DNA of 32,720 nt from Oscillospiraceae bacterium (GTDB taxonomy: Bacteria > Bacillota > Clostridia > Oscillospirales > Oscillospiraceae). Numbering within the stretch: position 1 is the first letter of the stretch; each line of letters begins with the position of its first letter. The notes under the pieces are model-generated. The model was not told where the DNA came from. It made no database searches and was given only the letters and a program-made list of their open reading frames with translations. A program made the position numbers and the translations under genes. This document shows, one piece after another, positions 24,024 through 32,147 of this stretch. The DNA is taken from the NCBI GenBank assembly GCA_021771265.1, contig JAETPK010000018.1, positions 1-32,720 of the forward strand, read 5' to 3'.

Positions 24024-24266
24024 GTGAAAGCGACTGGAATTGTGAGAAAAGTCGACGAATTGGGCCGGATCGTTCTTCCCATCGAGATGCGCCGCACGTT
24101 GGACATCGCTGAAAAAGATGCACTGGAAATTTATGTGGAAGGCTCGTCCGTCATTCTGAAAAAATACAGGCCCAGCTGTATTTTTTGCGACGGCACCAAG
24201 GACATCACTGTATTCAAAGGCAAGAATGTCTGCCCCAAATGTCTGAAGGAACTGAAAACTCTGTAA
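24024..24266 (+). CDS. abrB: AbrB/SpoVT-type transition-state regulator
   Basis: 80-residue DNA-binding protein. The SpoVT-AbrB swapped-hairpin domain fills residues 1-48 (GIVRKVDELGRIVLPIEMRR is the classic opening). The C terminus has two CxxC pairs (Cys52/55 and Cys70/73), a probable zinc knuckle common in clostridial AbrB proteins. In Bacillus, AbrB represses stationary-phase genes and is itself repressed by Spo0A. GTG start with GAAAGGAG upstream. It is monocistronic, facing away from spmAB. Confidence 0.88.
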   Translation: MKATGIVRKVDELGRIVLPIEMRRTLDIAEKDALEIYVEGSSVILKKYRPSCIFCDGTKDITVFKGKNVCPKCLKELKTL

Positions 24267-24290
24267 GCAGCACGCTTACAAAACATAAAG

Positions 24291-24332
24291 AAACCGCCCC
24301 GGCCCGATCAGCCGGAGCGGTTTGTGTTTTTT
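24291..24332. terminator. Bidirectional terminator between abrB and rsmI
   Basis: AAACCGC plus CCGGC pair with GCCGG plus GCGGTTT (one mismatch), followed on the + strand by six T at 24327-24332. Confidence 0.8.
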
Positions 24333-24333
24333 G

Positions 24334-25164
24334 TCATCGTTCCAAGGCGGCGGCGTACAGCTCGTTTTTGGAAAGGCCCGTGTGGGCGGAAACCTCCTTG
24401 GCAGCGTCCTTCAACCGCATGCCGCCCTCCACCAGGGTCCGCACTTGGCTGACGCCGTCTTCCAGGGTGACAGCGGCCTCTTCCCGCTGCTCCGCCCCAG
24501 CCACCACCAGCACATATTCACCCTTGGGGTCGTGGGTCTCGTAGTAGACGACTGCTTCCCCCAGGGTGCAGCGCATGGTCTCCTCATGGAGTTTTGTCAG
24601 CTCCCGGCACAAGGCGACCCGCCGCTCCGGGCCGAAGGCGGTGCGCAGGTCCTCCAATGTGGCACGCAGCTTATGAGGCGCCTCATGGAAGATCATGGTC
24701 CGCTCCTCGCCTTGCAGGCTGTCCAGATGGGCCCTGCGGCTTTTTTTGTTGACGGTGAGAAAGCCCTCGAAGGTGAAGCGGCCCGTGGGCAGGCCGCTGA
24801 CCGCCAGGGCGTTCACCGCCGCGCAGCAGCCGGGGATGGACAGCACCTCCACGCCGTTTTCCCCGCACAGGCGCACCAGGTCCTCGCCGGGGTCGGAGAT
24901 GGCGGGGGTGCCGGCGTCCGTCACCAGGGCGCAGGACTCTCCCGCCAGCAGGCGGGCCAGGATGCTCTGCCCGGCGGAGACGTGGTTGTGCTCATGATAG
25001 CTGACCAGGGGCTTTTTGATGTTGAAGTGGTTCAGCAGCTTTACGGATACCCGGGTATCCTCCGCCGCGATGAAGTCCGCGGCTTCCAGTGTTTCCACCG
25101 CCCGGGGAGAGAAGTCCCCCAGGTTTCCGATGGGGGTGGCTACTAAATACAAGGTGCCGCTCAT
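24334..25164 (-). CDS. rsmI: 16S rRNA (cytidine-1402-2'-O)-methyltransferase RsmI
   Basis: 276-residue SAM-dependent methyltransferase of the tetrapyrrole-methylase fold that 2'-O-methylates C1402 in the decoding centre. Motifs are YLVATPIGNLGD at the N terminus, AAEDTR, VTDAGTPAISDPG, and SGLPTGRFTFEGFL. Length is typical. Its ATG overlaps the stop of the upstream methyltransferase gene by four bases, a linkage often seen in Firmicutes. Confidence 0.95.
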   Translation of the reverse strand: MSGTLYLVATPIGNLGDFSPRAVETLEAADFIAAEDTRVSVKLLNHFNIKKPLVSYHEHNHVSAGQSILARLLAGESCALVTDAGTPAISDPGEDLVRLCGENGVEVLSIPGCCAAVNALAVSGLPTGRFTFEGFLTVNKKSRRAHLDSLQGEERTMIFHEAPHKLRATLEDLRTAFGPERRVALCRELTKLHEETMRCTLGEAVVYYETHDPKGEYVLVVAGAEQREEAAVTLEDGVSQVRTLVEGGMRLKDAAKEVSAHTGLSKNELYAAALER

Positions 25165-25895
25165 GGCGTGTCCTCCTGTTGTCTGAAATAAATGGCGTCC
25201 AGTTGGGCGGTGGGCGCGCCGTCCGCAGTCTGTAAGGGCAATGGCGGTTCGATGGCCAGGCCCGGTCTGCCGCCCCGGCGGGCCTCCGCCAGCACCAGGG
25301 AGGGGGCGCCGCCTGCGCTCTTGCAGACGAAGCGCAGCCGCTTTGGCTCCAGAGCGTTTTCCCGCAGGGCGCAGAGCAGATCCGTCAGCCGTTCCGGTTT
25401 GTGGACCAGGCAGAAGCTGCCGCCCCAGCGGAGCAGATAGGACGCGGCACGGCAGACGTCCTCCAGCGTGCAGTCCACCTCGCTGCGGGCAGTGCGACGG
25501 GCACCGTCACCGGACAGGGCGCCGCAGGCGGGCGGATAATAGGGCGGGTTGCAGACCGCAAGGTCAAAGCTGCCGGTGTGGAACAGGCCCCGAATATTCC
25601 GAAGGTCGGCGGTTTGAAAGGTGAGACGGTCCTGGAGCCCGTTTTCTGCCGCCGCTTTTTTCGCAAGGCGGATCGCGGCAGGCTGGATGTCGATACCGGC
25701 AACGGCAAGCTCTGGCTGCCTTTGCAGCAAAAGCAGACCCAGCAGGCCTGTACCGCAGCCTAGGTCCACCGCCCGTAGGCCCGGCTTCAGCCGGGGCAGG
25801 GAGGAGAGCAGGAACGTGTCCGTGCCGGGGCGGAACAGGGCGTCGTCATAGACGAAGCGGTATCCGCCGGGGCAAAGGCTTTCCCAGTGTTCCAT
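25161..25895 (-). CDS. TrmN6-like tRNA(Val) adenine methyltransferase
   Basis: 244-residue Rossmann-fold methyltransferase. The SAM-binding loop DLGCGTG is at about residues 44-50 and the adenine-N6 motif NPPY at 116-119. YRFVYDDALFRPGTDTFLLS resembles the N terminus of YabB/TrmN6 proteins, which modify A37 of tRNA-Val, and coupling to rsmI is the usual context. Start 25895 follows GGGAGGT; the in-frame ATG at 25913 is a poorer choice. The exact target is inferred from family and context. Confidence 0.87.
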   Translation of the reverse strand: MEHWESLCPGGYRFVYDDALFRPGTDTFLLSSLPRLKPGLRAVDLGCGTGLLGLLLLQRQPELAVAGIDIQPAAIRLAKKAAAENGLQDRLTFQTADLRNIRGLFHTGSFDLAVCNPPYYPPACGALSGDGARRTARSEVDCTLEDVCRAASYLLRWGGSFCLVHKPERLTDLLCALRENALEPKRLRFVCKSAGGAPSLVLAEARRGGRPGLAIEPPLPLQTADGAPTAQLDAIYFRQQEDTP

Positions 25896-25927
25896 GGCGT
25901 ACCTCCCGGTCATGTGGTCTCAACAGC

Positions 25928-25956
25928 ATTATAGCGGAAAACAAAAAGCCCCGCAA
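25928..25956 (-). promoter_or_regulatory. Sigma-A promoter of trmN6-rsmI
   Basis: On the - strand TTGCGG (25951-25956) and a consensus TATAAT (25928-25933), 17-bp spacer. The -35 lies within the stem of the preceding terminator. Confidence 0.65.
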
Positions 25957-25977
25957 GCCTAAGCTTGCGGGGCTTTT
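25944..25977 (-). terminator. Intrinsic terminator after the ferredoxin gene
   Basis: A 15-bp perfect stem (25944-25958 with 25963-25977) with loop CTAA and A/T-rich outer arms, about 16 bp past the ferredoxin stop. Confidence 0.85.
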
Positions 25978-25993
25978 ATGTATCCCTTTTAGA

Positions 25994-26167
25994 TTAGTCC
26001 TCGGGGACGATGGCGCCGTTGGGGCAGGTGTCGCTGCAAGAACCGCAGTCCAGGCAGGCGGCAGCGTCGATCACATACTGATCGTCGCCCTGGCTGATAG
26101 CACCAGCGGGGCAGACATCCGCGCAGGAACCGCAGCTGACGCAGGCAGAAGTAATCTTGTAAGCCAT
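25994..26167 (-). CDS. Ferredoxin with two [4Fe-4S] clusters
   Basis: 57-residue clostridial-type ferredoxin. Two CxxCxxCxxxCP motifs are complete, at Cys9/12/15/19 and Cys38/41/44/48, and should hold two [4Fe-4S] clusters for low-potential electron transfer. The start at 26167 has GGAGGTGC upstream; the longer in-frame ORF adds 45 residues without similarity. It is monocistronic, with its own promoter and terminator. Confidence 0.94.
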   Translation of the reverse strand: MAYKITSACVSCGSCADVCPAGAISQGDDQYVIDAAACLDCGSCSDTCPNGAIVPED

Positions 26168-26198
26168 GGGAAGCACCTCCATAAGATTTGTGATTTTC

Positions 26199-26226
26199 AT
26201 TTTACCATACAATTCTGAAAAAGCAA
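26199..26226 (-). promoter_or_regulatory. Promoter of the ferredoxin gene
   Basis: On the - strand TTGCTT (26221-26226) and TAAAAT (26199-26204), 16-bp spacer, with an extended TGG before the -10. Confidence 0.55.
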
Positions 26227-26296
26227 GCATATCGCCGTAAAAACTTGTCTGGGATTTTGCGAAGGGAAGCATGCGTTCACAATTTGTTTTCAAAAA

Positions 26297-26313
26297 GGTC
26301 AAAGAAAGTCAAA
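26297..26313 (+). promoter_or_regulatory. CtsR box 1
   Basis: GGTCAAAGAAAGTCAAA matches the CtsR heptad tandem repeat (R-GTCAAA, NAN, R-GTCAAA) exactly. It lies just upstream of the -35 element. Confidence 0.92.
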
Positions 26314-26322
26314 AACAAACCA

Positions 26323-26350
26323 TTGACAATTGGCCGCGCCGTGCTATACT
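26323..26350 (+). promoter_or_regulatory. Sigma-A promoter of the ctsR-mcsA-clpC operon
   Basis: TTGACA at 26323-26328 and TATACT at 26345-26350 with a 16-bp spacer, bracketed by two CtsR boxes. Confidence 0.85.
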
Positions 26351-26365
26351 AAGCACAGAACAAAA

Positions 26366-26382
26366 GGTTAAAGAAAGTCAAA
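26366..26382 (+). promoter_or_regulatory. CtsR box 2
   Basis: GGTTAAAGAAAGTCAAA is one base off the CtsR consensus and is followed directly by a further heptad-like GTCAAAA. It lies about 16 bp after the -10, over the transcript start region. Confidence 0.85.
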
Positions 26383-26420
26383 GTCAAAAATGAGCTTTGA
26401 TAGAAAGGGATGGTACGTGC

Positions 26421-26873
26421 GTGGGTATTTCAGATCTGATCGCCAGCTTCCTTCAGGAGAGCCTGGCCGAAGCGGAGGACGGTGTGCTGGAGGTCCAGCG
26501 CAGCGATCTGGCCCAGCGCTTCAACTGTGTGCCCAGCCAGATCAATTACGTCATGAGCACTCGCTTCTCTCCGGAACGGGGCTATATCGTGGAAAGCCGC
26601 CGGGGCGGCAACGGATACATCCGCATCACCCGGGTCCAGGTGGACCGGCAGACGCTGATGATGCATGTCATCAACAGTCTGGGCACTCAGGTGGACTTGG
26701 CGTCCGCCAGAGCCATCCTTTCCAACCTGGTGCATGCCGGCGCGCTGGAGGAGCCTTTGGCCCGGGCGCTGCTGGCCGCCGTGGGAGACAAGGCCCTAGC
26801 CGCCGTGCCCCGGGAAGTCCGGGACCAGACACGGGCGGATATCATGAAGCAGGTCCTGATTTTACAAGTGTAG
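26421..26873 (+). CDS. ctsR: Heat-shock repressor CtsR
   Basis: 150-residue winged-helix repressor of clp genes that releases DNA on heating. ISDLIASFLQE and the helix-turn-helix NCVPSQINYVMSTRFSPERG are highly conserved, followed by the wing ESRRGGNGYIRI. The wing loop normally has four glycines and acts as the heat sensor; the third is Asn64 here. The arginine before it, a McsB phosphorylation site in Bacillus, is kept. GTG 26421 is preceded by AAAGGGA; an in-frame TTG at 26397 lacks a ribosome site. The gene controls its own operon through the two CtsR boxes. Confidence 0.94.
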   Translation: MGISDLIASFLQESLAEAEDGVLEVQRSDLAQRFNCVPSQINYVMSTRFSPERGYIVESRRGGNGYIRITRVQVDRQTLMMHVINSLGTQVDLASARAILSNLVHAGALEEPLARALLAAVGDKALAAVPREVRDQTRADIMKQVLILQV

Positions 26874-26938
26874 CCATGCATGACCGGCGCAAACATTGTC
26901 AATGATGATCAATAGATGTCATATAGGAGGAATGAATT

Positions 26939-27442
26939 ATGAAATGCGAAAATTGTGGCAAGAATGAAGTCACGTTTGTGTATCAGAGCAATATCAACGG
27001 TAAAGTCACGGAAAAGCACCTTTGCAGCGAGTGCGCGGAAAAACTGGGCTACACCCAGCGGATCGCCGCCCGCAGCCGCTCCATGATGCAGAACTTCTTC
27101 GGCGGCAGCCTGCTGGGCAACGGGTTCTTCGATGACTTCTTCTCTCCCATGCCCGGTCTCATGGGCCGGAGCGGCTGGATGCTGGAGGACCCCTTCGACG
27201 ACTTCTTCGCCGACATGCCCGCCCTCGGCGCGGCACCGGCCCAGCAGCGGGAAGAGCCCACCCAGCAAAAGCAGAACGACCTGGTGGGCAAGGAAGAGCA
27301 GAGCCGCTTTGCCTATATGCGCCAGATGAACGCGCTGAAGCTGGAGATGAAGCGGGCCGTCCATCAGGAGAACTTCGAGCGGGCCGCGGAGCTGCGGGAT
27401 CAGATCCGCCAGCTGGAAGCGGAACACAAGGAAAACAAATGA
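26939..27442 (+). CDS. mcsA: McsA-like zinc-finger and UVR domain protein
   Basis: 167-residue protein with an N-terminal zinc finger (Cys3/Cys6 and Cys29/Cys32), a long linker rich in Phe, Asp, Met and Gly, and a C-terminal UVR helical domain (FERAAELRDQIRQLE). B. subtilis McsA carries a second cysteine cluster and activates the arginine kinase McsB. Here the second cluster is absent and no mcsB follows. It may therefore act as a ClpC adaptor through its UVR domain rather than as a kinase activator; that is inference. AGGAGG lies just upstream of the ATG. Confidence 0.85.
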   Translation: MKCENCGKNEVTFVYQSNINGKVTEKHLCSECAEKLGYTQRIAARSRSMMQNFFGGSLLGNGFFDDFFSPMPGLMGRSGWMLEDPFDDFFADMPALGAAPAQQREEPTQQKQNDLVGKEEQSRFAYMRQMNALKLEMKRAVHQENFERAAELRDQIRQLEAEHKENK

Positions 27443-27475
27443 CTATCAGACGTTCCCAAAAGGGAGGTAACGATC

Positions 27476-29929
27476 ATGAATGAAAACAAATTCACACCCG
27501 GAGCCGAAGAGGCTCTGCGGCTTTCCCAGGAGGCGGCGGGGGAGCTGGGCCACGGATACGTGGGCACGGAGCACCTGCTGCTGGGCCTGATCCGGGAGGG
27601 CGCGGGCATTGCCCACACCGTTTTGACGGAGGCAGGCCTCACAGACGATATGATCGTGGAGATCATCAAGACCAGCGTGGGCGCGGGCCTGCCCGGCAGC
27701 AATCCCGCCCAGGGGCTGACGCCCCGGGCCAAGCATGTGGTGGAGATCGCAATGGAGGATTCCATCCGGGGCGGTTATAACTACGTGGGCACGGAGCACC
27801 TGCTGGCCGGCATCCTGCGGGAGGGCAACAACATGGCGGTCCGGATCCTGCGGACCGCCGGCGTGGACGCCAAGCACCTGTACACCGCCCTCATGCAGAA
27901 GCTCAGCGACAGCCCCCGGGGCCGGAGCGGCGACGCCGCCAAGGCCACGGCCAAGGACGATGGCGGCAAGGCCAAGACGCTGAAGGAGTTCACACGGGAC
28001 CTGACGGCCGACGCCCGCGCCGGCAAGCTGGACCCGGTCATCGGCCGGGACAGTGAGATCCAGCGGGTCATCCAGATCCTGTCCCGCCGTACCAAGAACA
28101 ACCCCTGCCTCATCGGCGAGCCCGGCGTGGGCAAGACGGCCATTGCCGAGGGGCTGGCAAGGAAGATCGTCCTGGGTGATGTGCCCGACGACCTGCTGGA
28201 CAAGCGCCTGCTGTCCCTGGACCTCTCCGGCATGGTGGCCGGCACCAAGTACCGGGGCGAGTTTGAGGAGCGCATCAAGAAGGTGCTGGAGGAGGTCCAG
28301 AGAGCCGGCAATGTGATCCTCTTCATCGATGAGCTGCACACCATCGTGGGTGCCGGCTCCGCCGAGGGCGCCGTGGACGCCGCCAACATCATCAAGCCGG
28401 CCTTGGGCCGGGGCGAGATCCAGGTCATCGGCGCCACCACCCTCAACGAGTACCGCAAGTATATCGAAAAGGACGCCGCCCTGGAGCGCCGGTTCCAGCC
28501 GGTGCAGGTAGGCGAGCCCAGCAAGGAGGCCTCCTTAGAGATCCTGAAAGGTCTGCGGGAGAAGTATGAGCAGCACCACAAGCTGCACATTACCGACGAA
28601 GCCCTGGAGGCCGCTGTCAGTCTCTCCGCCCGGTATATCAACGACCGCTTCCTGCCGGACAAGGCCATTGACCTGATGGATGAGGCCGCCAGCCGTGTCC
28701 GCATGGAGACGGAGGAGCTGTCCCCCGAACTGAAGAGCCTGGAGGAGAAGATCAGTGCCCTGGTGAAGGACAAGGACGCCGCCATTGCCGCCCAGGATTA
28801 TGAAAAGGCCGCCCAGCTGCGGGATATCGAGAAGGATTACCGGGAGCAGGTAGAGCTGGAGCGGGAGAAGCGGAAGAAGAACAGCGCGCAGCACCGCCCT
28901 GTCACCGAGGAGGATATCGCCGCCGTGGTGTCCGGCTGGACCGGCATCCCCGTCACCCGTTTGACGGAGGACGAGGGTGAGCGGCTGCTGCACATGGAGG
29001 ATACGTTGCATAAACGCGTGGTGGGCCAGGACGAGGCTGTGAAAGCCGTGGCCCGGGCCATCCGCCGTGGCCGCGTGGGGCTGAAGGACCCCAAGCGCCC
29101 CATCGGCTCCTTCCTGTTCCTGGGACCCACCGGCGTGGGCAAGACAGAGCTTTGCAAATCCCTGGCAGAGGCCATGTTCGGCGATGAGAACGCCATGATC
29201 CGCATCGACATGTCCGAGTACATGGAGCGGCATACGGTCTCCCGCCTCATTGGCTCGCCTCCCGGCTATGTGGGCCACGACGAAGGGGGCCAGTTGACGG
29301 AGAAGGTCCGCCGCAAGCCCTATTCCGTGGTGCTGTTCGATGAGATCGAAAAGGCCCATGAGGATGTTTGGAACGTACTGCTGCAGATCCTGGACGACGG
29401 CCGCATCACCGATTCCCAGGGCCGCACCGTGGACTTCAAAAACACGGTCATCGTCATGACCAGCAACATCGGCGCCAAGACATTGACCGCCGTGGGCGCC
29501 AAGCTGGGCTTTTCCTCCGAGGAGCGGGGCGGCGACCCCGACGCGGAGACCGCCTTCCAGCGGGCCAGGGACACAGTCATGGCGGAGCTGCGGCAGACCT
29601 TCCGTCCCGAGTTCCTCAACCGCATCGACGATATCATCGTCTTCCGCGCCCTGACTCAGGAGGACATCCAGGAGGTGGCCCGCCGGATGCTGCGCACCGT
29701 TTCCGACCGGATGGAGACCATGGGTATCCACCTGGACGCCAGCGGCGAGGCTGTGGCGGAGCTGGCCAAAGAGGGCTTCGACCCCAAGTACGGTGCCCGT
29801 CCCCTGCGCCGGGCCATCCAGAGCAAGGTGGAGGACGCCGTGGCCGAGAAGATGCTGGACGGCACCTTCAAAAACGGCGACACCGCCCGCCTGACGGTGG
29901 AGGACAACAAGCTCTGCGTCACGAAATGA
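27476..29929 (+). CDS. clpC: ATP-dependent Clp protease ATPase ClpC
   Basis: 817-residue AAA+ unfoldase that feeds ClpP. In order: two Clp N-terminal repeats (residues 1-145, each with YVGTEHLL), AAA1 with Walker [10 protein letters not shown] (about 213-221) and Walker [10 protein letters not shown] (about 279-287), a middle region with a UVR motif ([10 protein letters not shown], about 438), AAA2 with GPTGVGKTE (about 549-557) and [11 protein letters not shown] (about 617), and a C-terminal D2-small domain. The middle UVR motif marks ClpC rather than ClpA or ClpB. It lies 33 bp after mcsA with AAGGGAGGT upstream, and ends the CtsR-controlled operon. Confidence 0.97.
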   Translation: MNENKFTPGAEEALRLSQEAAGELGHGYVGTEHLLLGLIREGAGIAHTVLTEAGLTDDMIVEIIKTSVGAGLPGSNPAQGLTPRAKHVVEIAMEDSIRGGYNYVGTEHLLAGILREGNNMAVRILRTAGVDAKHLYTALMQKLSDSPRGRSGDAAKATAKDDGGKAKTLKEFTRDLTADARAGKLDPVIGRDSEIQRVIQILSRRTKNNPCLIGEPGVGKTAIAEGLARKIVLGDVPDDLLDKRLLSLDLSGMVAGTKYRGEFEERIKKVLEEVQRAGNVILFIDELHTIVGAGSAEGAVDAANIIKPALGRGEIQVIGATTLNEYRKYIEKDAALERRFQPVQVGEPSKEASLEILKGLREKYEQHHKLHITDEALEAAVSLSARYINDRFLPDKAIDLMDEAASRVRMETEELSPELKSLEEKISALVKDKDAAIAAQDYEKAAQLRDIEKDYREQVELEREKRKKNSAQHRPVTEEDIAAVVSGWTGIPVTRLTEDEGERLLHMEDTLHKRVVGQDEAVKAVARAIRRGRVGLKDPKRPIGSFLFLGPTGVGKTELCKSLAEAMFGDENAMIRIDMSEYMERHTVSRLIGSPPGYVGHDEGGQLTEKVRRKPYSVVLFDEIEKAHEDVWNVLLQILDDGRITDSQGRTVDFKNTVIVMTSNIGAKTLTAVGAKLGFSSEERGGDPDAETAFQRARDTVMAELRQTFRPEFLNRIDDIIVFRALTQEDIQEVARRMLRTVSDRMETMGIHLDASGEAVAELAKEGFDPKYGARPLRRAIQSKVEDAVAEKMLDGTFKNGDTARLTVEDNKLCVTK

Positions 29930-29939
29930 CAACGATCAC

Positions 29940-29979
29940 ATACCGCTGCAAGCCAAAGGCTTGCAGCGGTATGTTTCTT
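29940..29979. terminator. Bidirectional terminator between clpC and dapH
   Basis: A 15-bp perfect stem (29940-29954 with 29958-29972) with loop AAA, followed by GTTTCTTT. Confidence 0.85.
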
Positions 29980-29984
29980 TCAGG

Positions 29985-30680
29985 TCACAGCCTGCGCAGG
30001 GCGTCCACCAGAGCGGTCTTGTGCTCGGTCCGGACGTCCTTCATTTTTACGATGCGGGCGGGGCTTCCCGCCACCACGGCGTTTTCCGGCACATCCGCAA
30101 TGACCACGGCGCCCGCGGCCACCACGGCACCCCTTCCAATGCGGATGCCTTCGATGACCACGGCGTTGGCGCCGATGAGTACATTGTCCTCCACCACCAC
30201 GGGGGCGGCGGAGGCAGGCTCTACCACGCCGGCCAGCACGGTGCCGGCGCCGATATGGCAGTGGTCGCCCACGGTGGCCCGGCTGCCCAAAATGGCGCCC
30301 ATGTCGATCATGGTGCCCTTGCCGATGGCAGCGCCGATGTTGATGACAGCTCCCATCATGATGACGGCCCCCTCGCCGATGGTGACCTTTTCCCGGATGA
30401 TGGCGCCGGGCTCAATACGGGCGGGGACGTTCTTCAGGTCCAGCAGGGGCACGGCGGAGTTCCGGCGGTCATTTTCCACCACGCAGTCGGTGATATAGGG
30501 GGCGTTGGCCTCCAGAATGGGCGCCAGCTCCGCCCAGTCGCCAAACACCACATGGCTGCGGCCCTGGCCGAAAACCTTGGCGGAGCCAAAGTCCACGGAG
30601 GCAGTGGTGTTCACATACACCTTGACGGGGGTCTTTTTCTCGGAATTTGCAATGTGATCAATGATCTCCTGTGGGTTCAT
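29985..30680 (-). CDS. dapH: Tetrahydrodipicolinate N-acetyltransferase DapH
   Basis: 231-residue left-handed beta-helix acyltransferase that N-acetylates tetrahydrodipicolinate in the acetylase branch of DAP and lysine synthesis. The N terminus [20 protein letters not shown] is characteristic of DapH (B. subtilis has [10 protein letters not shown] as well), and hexapeptide repeats run through residues 85-205. AGSPARIVK closes the domain. Start 30680 follows TGGAGAA; the in-frame ATG at 30803 would include the dapA remnant and is rejected. It diverges from an M20 deacetylase gene that could act later in the pathway. Confidence 0.94.
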   Translation of the reverse strand: MNPQEIIDHIANSEKKTPVKVYVNTTASVDFGSAKVFGQGRSHVVFGDWAELAPILEANAPYITDCVVENDRRNSAVPLLDLKNVPARIEPGAIIREKVTIGEGAVIMMGAVINIGAAIGKGTMIDMGAILGSRATVGDHCHIGAGTVLAGVVEPASAAPVVVEDNVLIGANAVVIEGIRIGRGAVVAAGAVVIADVPENAVVAGSPARIVKMKDVRTEHKTALVDALRRL

Positions 30681-30752
30681 ACGGTCATTCTCCAAACAAG
30701 ATTTTTTACAGGTAAGACGCCGCTGGCCTTTCCCGGCAGAAGCCGGCTCATA

Positions 30753-30851
30753 TTTGCCGGAGTACAGGGCAAGGCCGGGGCTGAGGCAGTGTGCGATCTT
30801 CATAGCGTAGGATATGTCGCCGCTGGTCTCCTTGATGCCCGCCGTACCTTT
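30753..30851 (-). pseudogene. Remnant of dapA (dihydrodipicolinate synthase)
   Basis: On the - strand, in one open frame, this stretch encodes [20 protein letters not shown] followed by [13 protein letters not shown]. It matches the DapA segment 'GIKExSGD(I/L)S...I...L....LYSG' that includes the conserved GIKE and the SG turn. The similarity stops abruptly at both ends, there is no start and no catalytic Lys or Tyr region, and it is only 33 codons long. It lies 72 bp upstream of dapH in the same direction, where an intact dapA would be a plausible operon neighbour. I read it as what is left after a deletion. The frame is still open into dapH's leader. Confidence 0.7.
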
Positions 30852-30886
30852 GCAAGAGAAAAAATTTTTCCCTGGAGAAGTAAATG

Positions 30887-30895
30887 TGCTATAAT
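30887..30895 (+). promoter_or_regulatory. Extended -10 promoter of the M20 peptidase gene
   Basis: TGCTATAAT gives a TGn extension and a consensus TATAAT, 35 bp before the start. The -35 region (TTTCCC) is poor, as is usual for extended -10 promoters. Confidence 0.65.
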
Positions 30896-30929
30896 AGCGG
30901 AAACTGATGACTCAAAGGGGGAGCATTTC

Positions 30930-32030
30930 ATGTCTGTGGTAGAGCACCGCCGAAAATTGCATGCCATTCCCGAGCTGATCGACCAGCTGCCGGAAACGGT
31001 GGCATATGTCCGCTCCGTGCTGGAACCCCTGGCGTGCCGCCTGTCCGCGCCCATTCCCAGCAGCGTCTGCGCTTGGTTTGACGCCGGAAAGCCGGAGACT
31101 GTGGCTTTCCGGGCGGATATGGACGCCCTGCCGGGCATAGAGACCACCGGTGCTCCCTATGCCTCCACCCACAGCGGCATCATGCACGCCTGTGGCCATG
31201 ACGGCCACACTGCCATGGTGCTGGCCCTGGCGGAATACGTGTCTGCCCATCTGACGGAGATGCCCCGGAACGTACTCTTTGTGTTCCAACCGGCGGAGGA
31301 GACCACCGGCGGCGCCCAGCGGCTGTGCGAGGCCGGTGTGCTGGCGGACCACGGCGTGACGCGGATCTTCGGCCTGCACCTGTGGCCGGGCCTGCCGGAG
31401 GGGATGGTCTATACCCGGCCCGGCCCCTTGTTGGCCCGGGCCAATGAAGTGACGGTGACGATCACCGGAAAGAGCGTCCATGTCTCCCGGGCCAGTGAGG
31501 GGGTGGACGCCCTGGCGGCGGGAGTGGAGTATCTCCACCGGGCCTATGCCATGGTGGATGCCCTGCCGCCTGAGGAACCGAGAGCGTTCCTGTTCGGAAA
31601 GATGACCTCCGGCACCGTCCGCAACGCCGTCAGCGGGGAAACGGTGCTGGAGGGGAGCCTGCGCACCTACCGGGAGGAGATCCATTGCTTCTGCAAGGCG
31701 CAGCTGGAAGCCATCGGCCGGGACATCTCCGCCGGGAGCGGCTGCGGCGTGGAGGTGTACCTCAACGAGGGCTATCCGGCAGTGTGGAACCACGAGGGGC
31801 TGTACAGGGAGGTCTGCGCCGGGTTGGGAAGCGACGCGCCCGCCCTTTTGGATGCTCCAGCCCTGGCGGCGGAGGACTTTGCCTTTTACCAGCGGGTTGT
31901 CCCCGGTGTGTTTTTCTTCCTGGGCACGGGACGGACGCCGGAGCTTCATGCCCCGGACTTCAACTTTGATGATGAGACCGTCCTGCCCAGGGGTGTGGAA
32001 TTTCTGAAGCGGCTGCTCTTCATGGCGTGA
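30930..32030 (+). CDS. M20 family amidohydrolase, candidate N-acetyl-DAP deacetylase
   Basis: 366-residue zinc peptidase of family M20D. Metal ligands are visible in MHACGHDGHTAM (Cys and His), FQPAEETTGG (catalytic Glu pair), FGLHLWP and the late LAAEDFAFY; RADMDALPG marks the catalytic domain. This family includes hippurate hydrolase, indole-acetyl amino acid hydrolases and DapL (YkuR), which removes acetate from N-acetyl-LL-DAP. dapH on one side and an aminotransferase on the other make DapL the best guess, but sequence alone does not settle it. The start at 30930 follows AAAGGGGGAG; the longer in-frame ORF covers the antisense of dapH and is spurious. Confidence 0.88.
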   Translation: MSVVEHRRKLHAIPELIDQLPETVAYVRSVLEPLACRLSAPIPSSVCAWFDAGKPETVAFRADMDALPGIETTGAPYASTHSGIMHACGHDGHTAMVLALAEYVSAHLTEMPRNVLFVFQPAEETTGGAQRLCEAGVLADHGVTRIFGLHLWPGLPEGMVYTRPGPLLARANEVTVTITGKSVHVSRASEGVDALAAGVEYLHRAYAMVDALPPEEPRAFLFGKMTSGTVRNAVSGETVLEGSLRTYREEIHCFCKAQLEAIGRDISAGSGCGVEVYLNEGYPAVWNHEGLYREVCAGLGSDAPALLDAPALAAEDFAFYQRVVPGVFFFLGTGRTPELHAPDFNFDDETVLPRGVEFLKRLLFMA

Positions 32031-32104
32031 GCGGTTCCCTTGGAGACCGGAAAACTTGGCGGCGCGGCCGCTCATTGGCGTTTGAACGCGCTGGAACGCC
32101 CATA

Positions 32105-32142
32105 AAAAAGTACGCTGTGCATCCACGCACAGCGTACTTTTT
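32105..32142. terminator. Bidirectional terminator between the M20 and aminotransferase genes
   Basis: A 16-bp perfect stem (32105-32120 with 32127-32142) has A-run and T-run outer arms, between convergent stop codons. Confidence 0.87.
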
Positions 32143-32147
32143 CGCAT

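Noticed and set aside
27049-27291. Small ORFs opposite mcsA
   Set aside because: Overlap the well-supported McsA-like gene and have no ribosome site or similarity.
30681-30860. Lysine riboswitch in the dapH leader
   Set aside because: I looked for the L-box core and did not find it. The sequence is instead explained by a coding remnant of dapA.
29961-30929. Long in-frame extension upstream of the M20 gene
   Set aside because: It is antisense to dapH, rich in His, Gly and Asp without similarity. The start at 30930 has a ribosome site and an extended -10 promoter just upstream.
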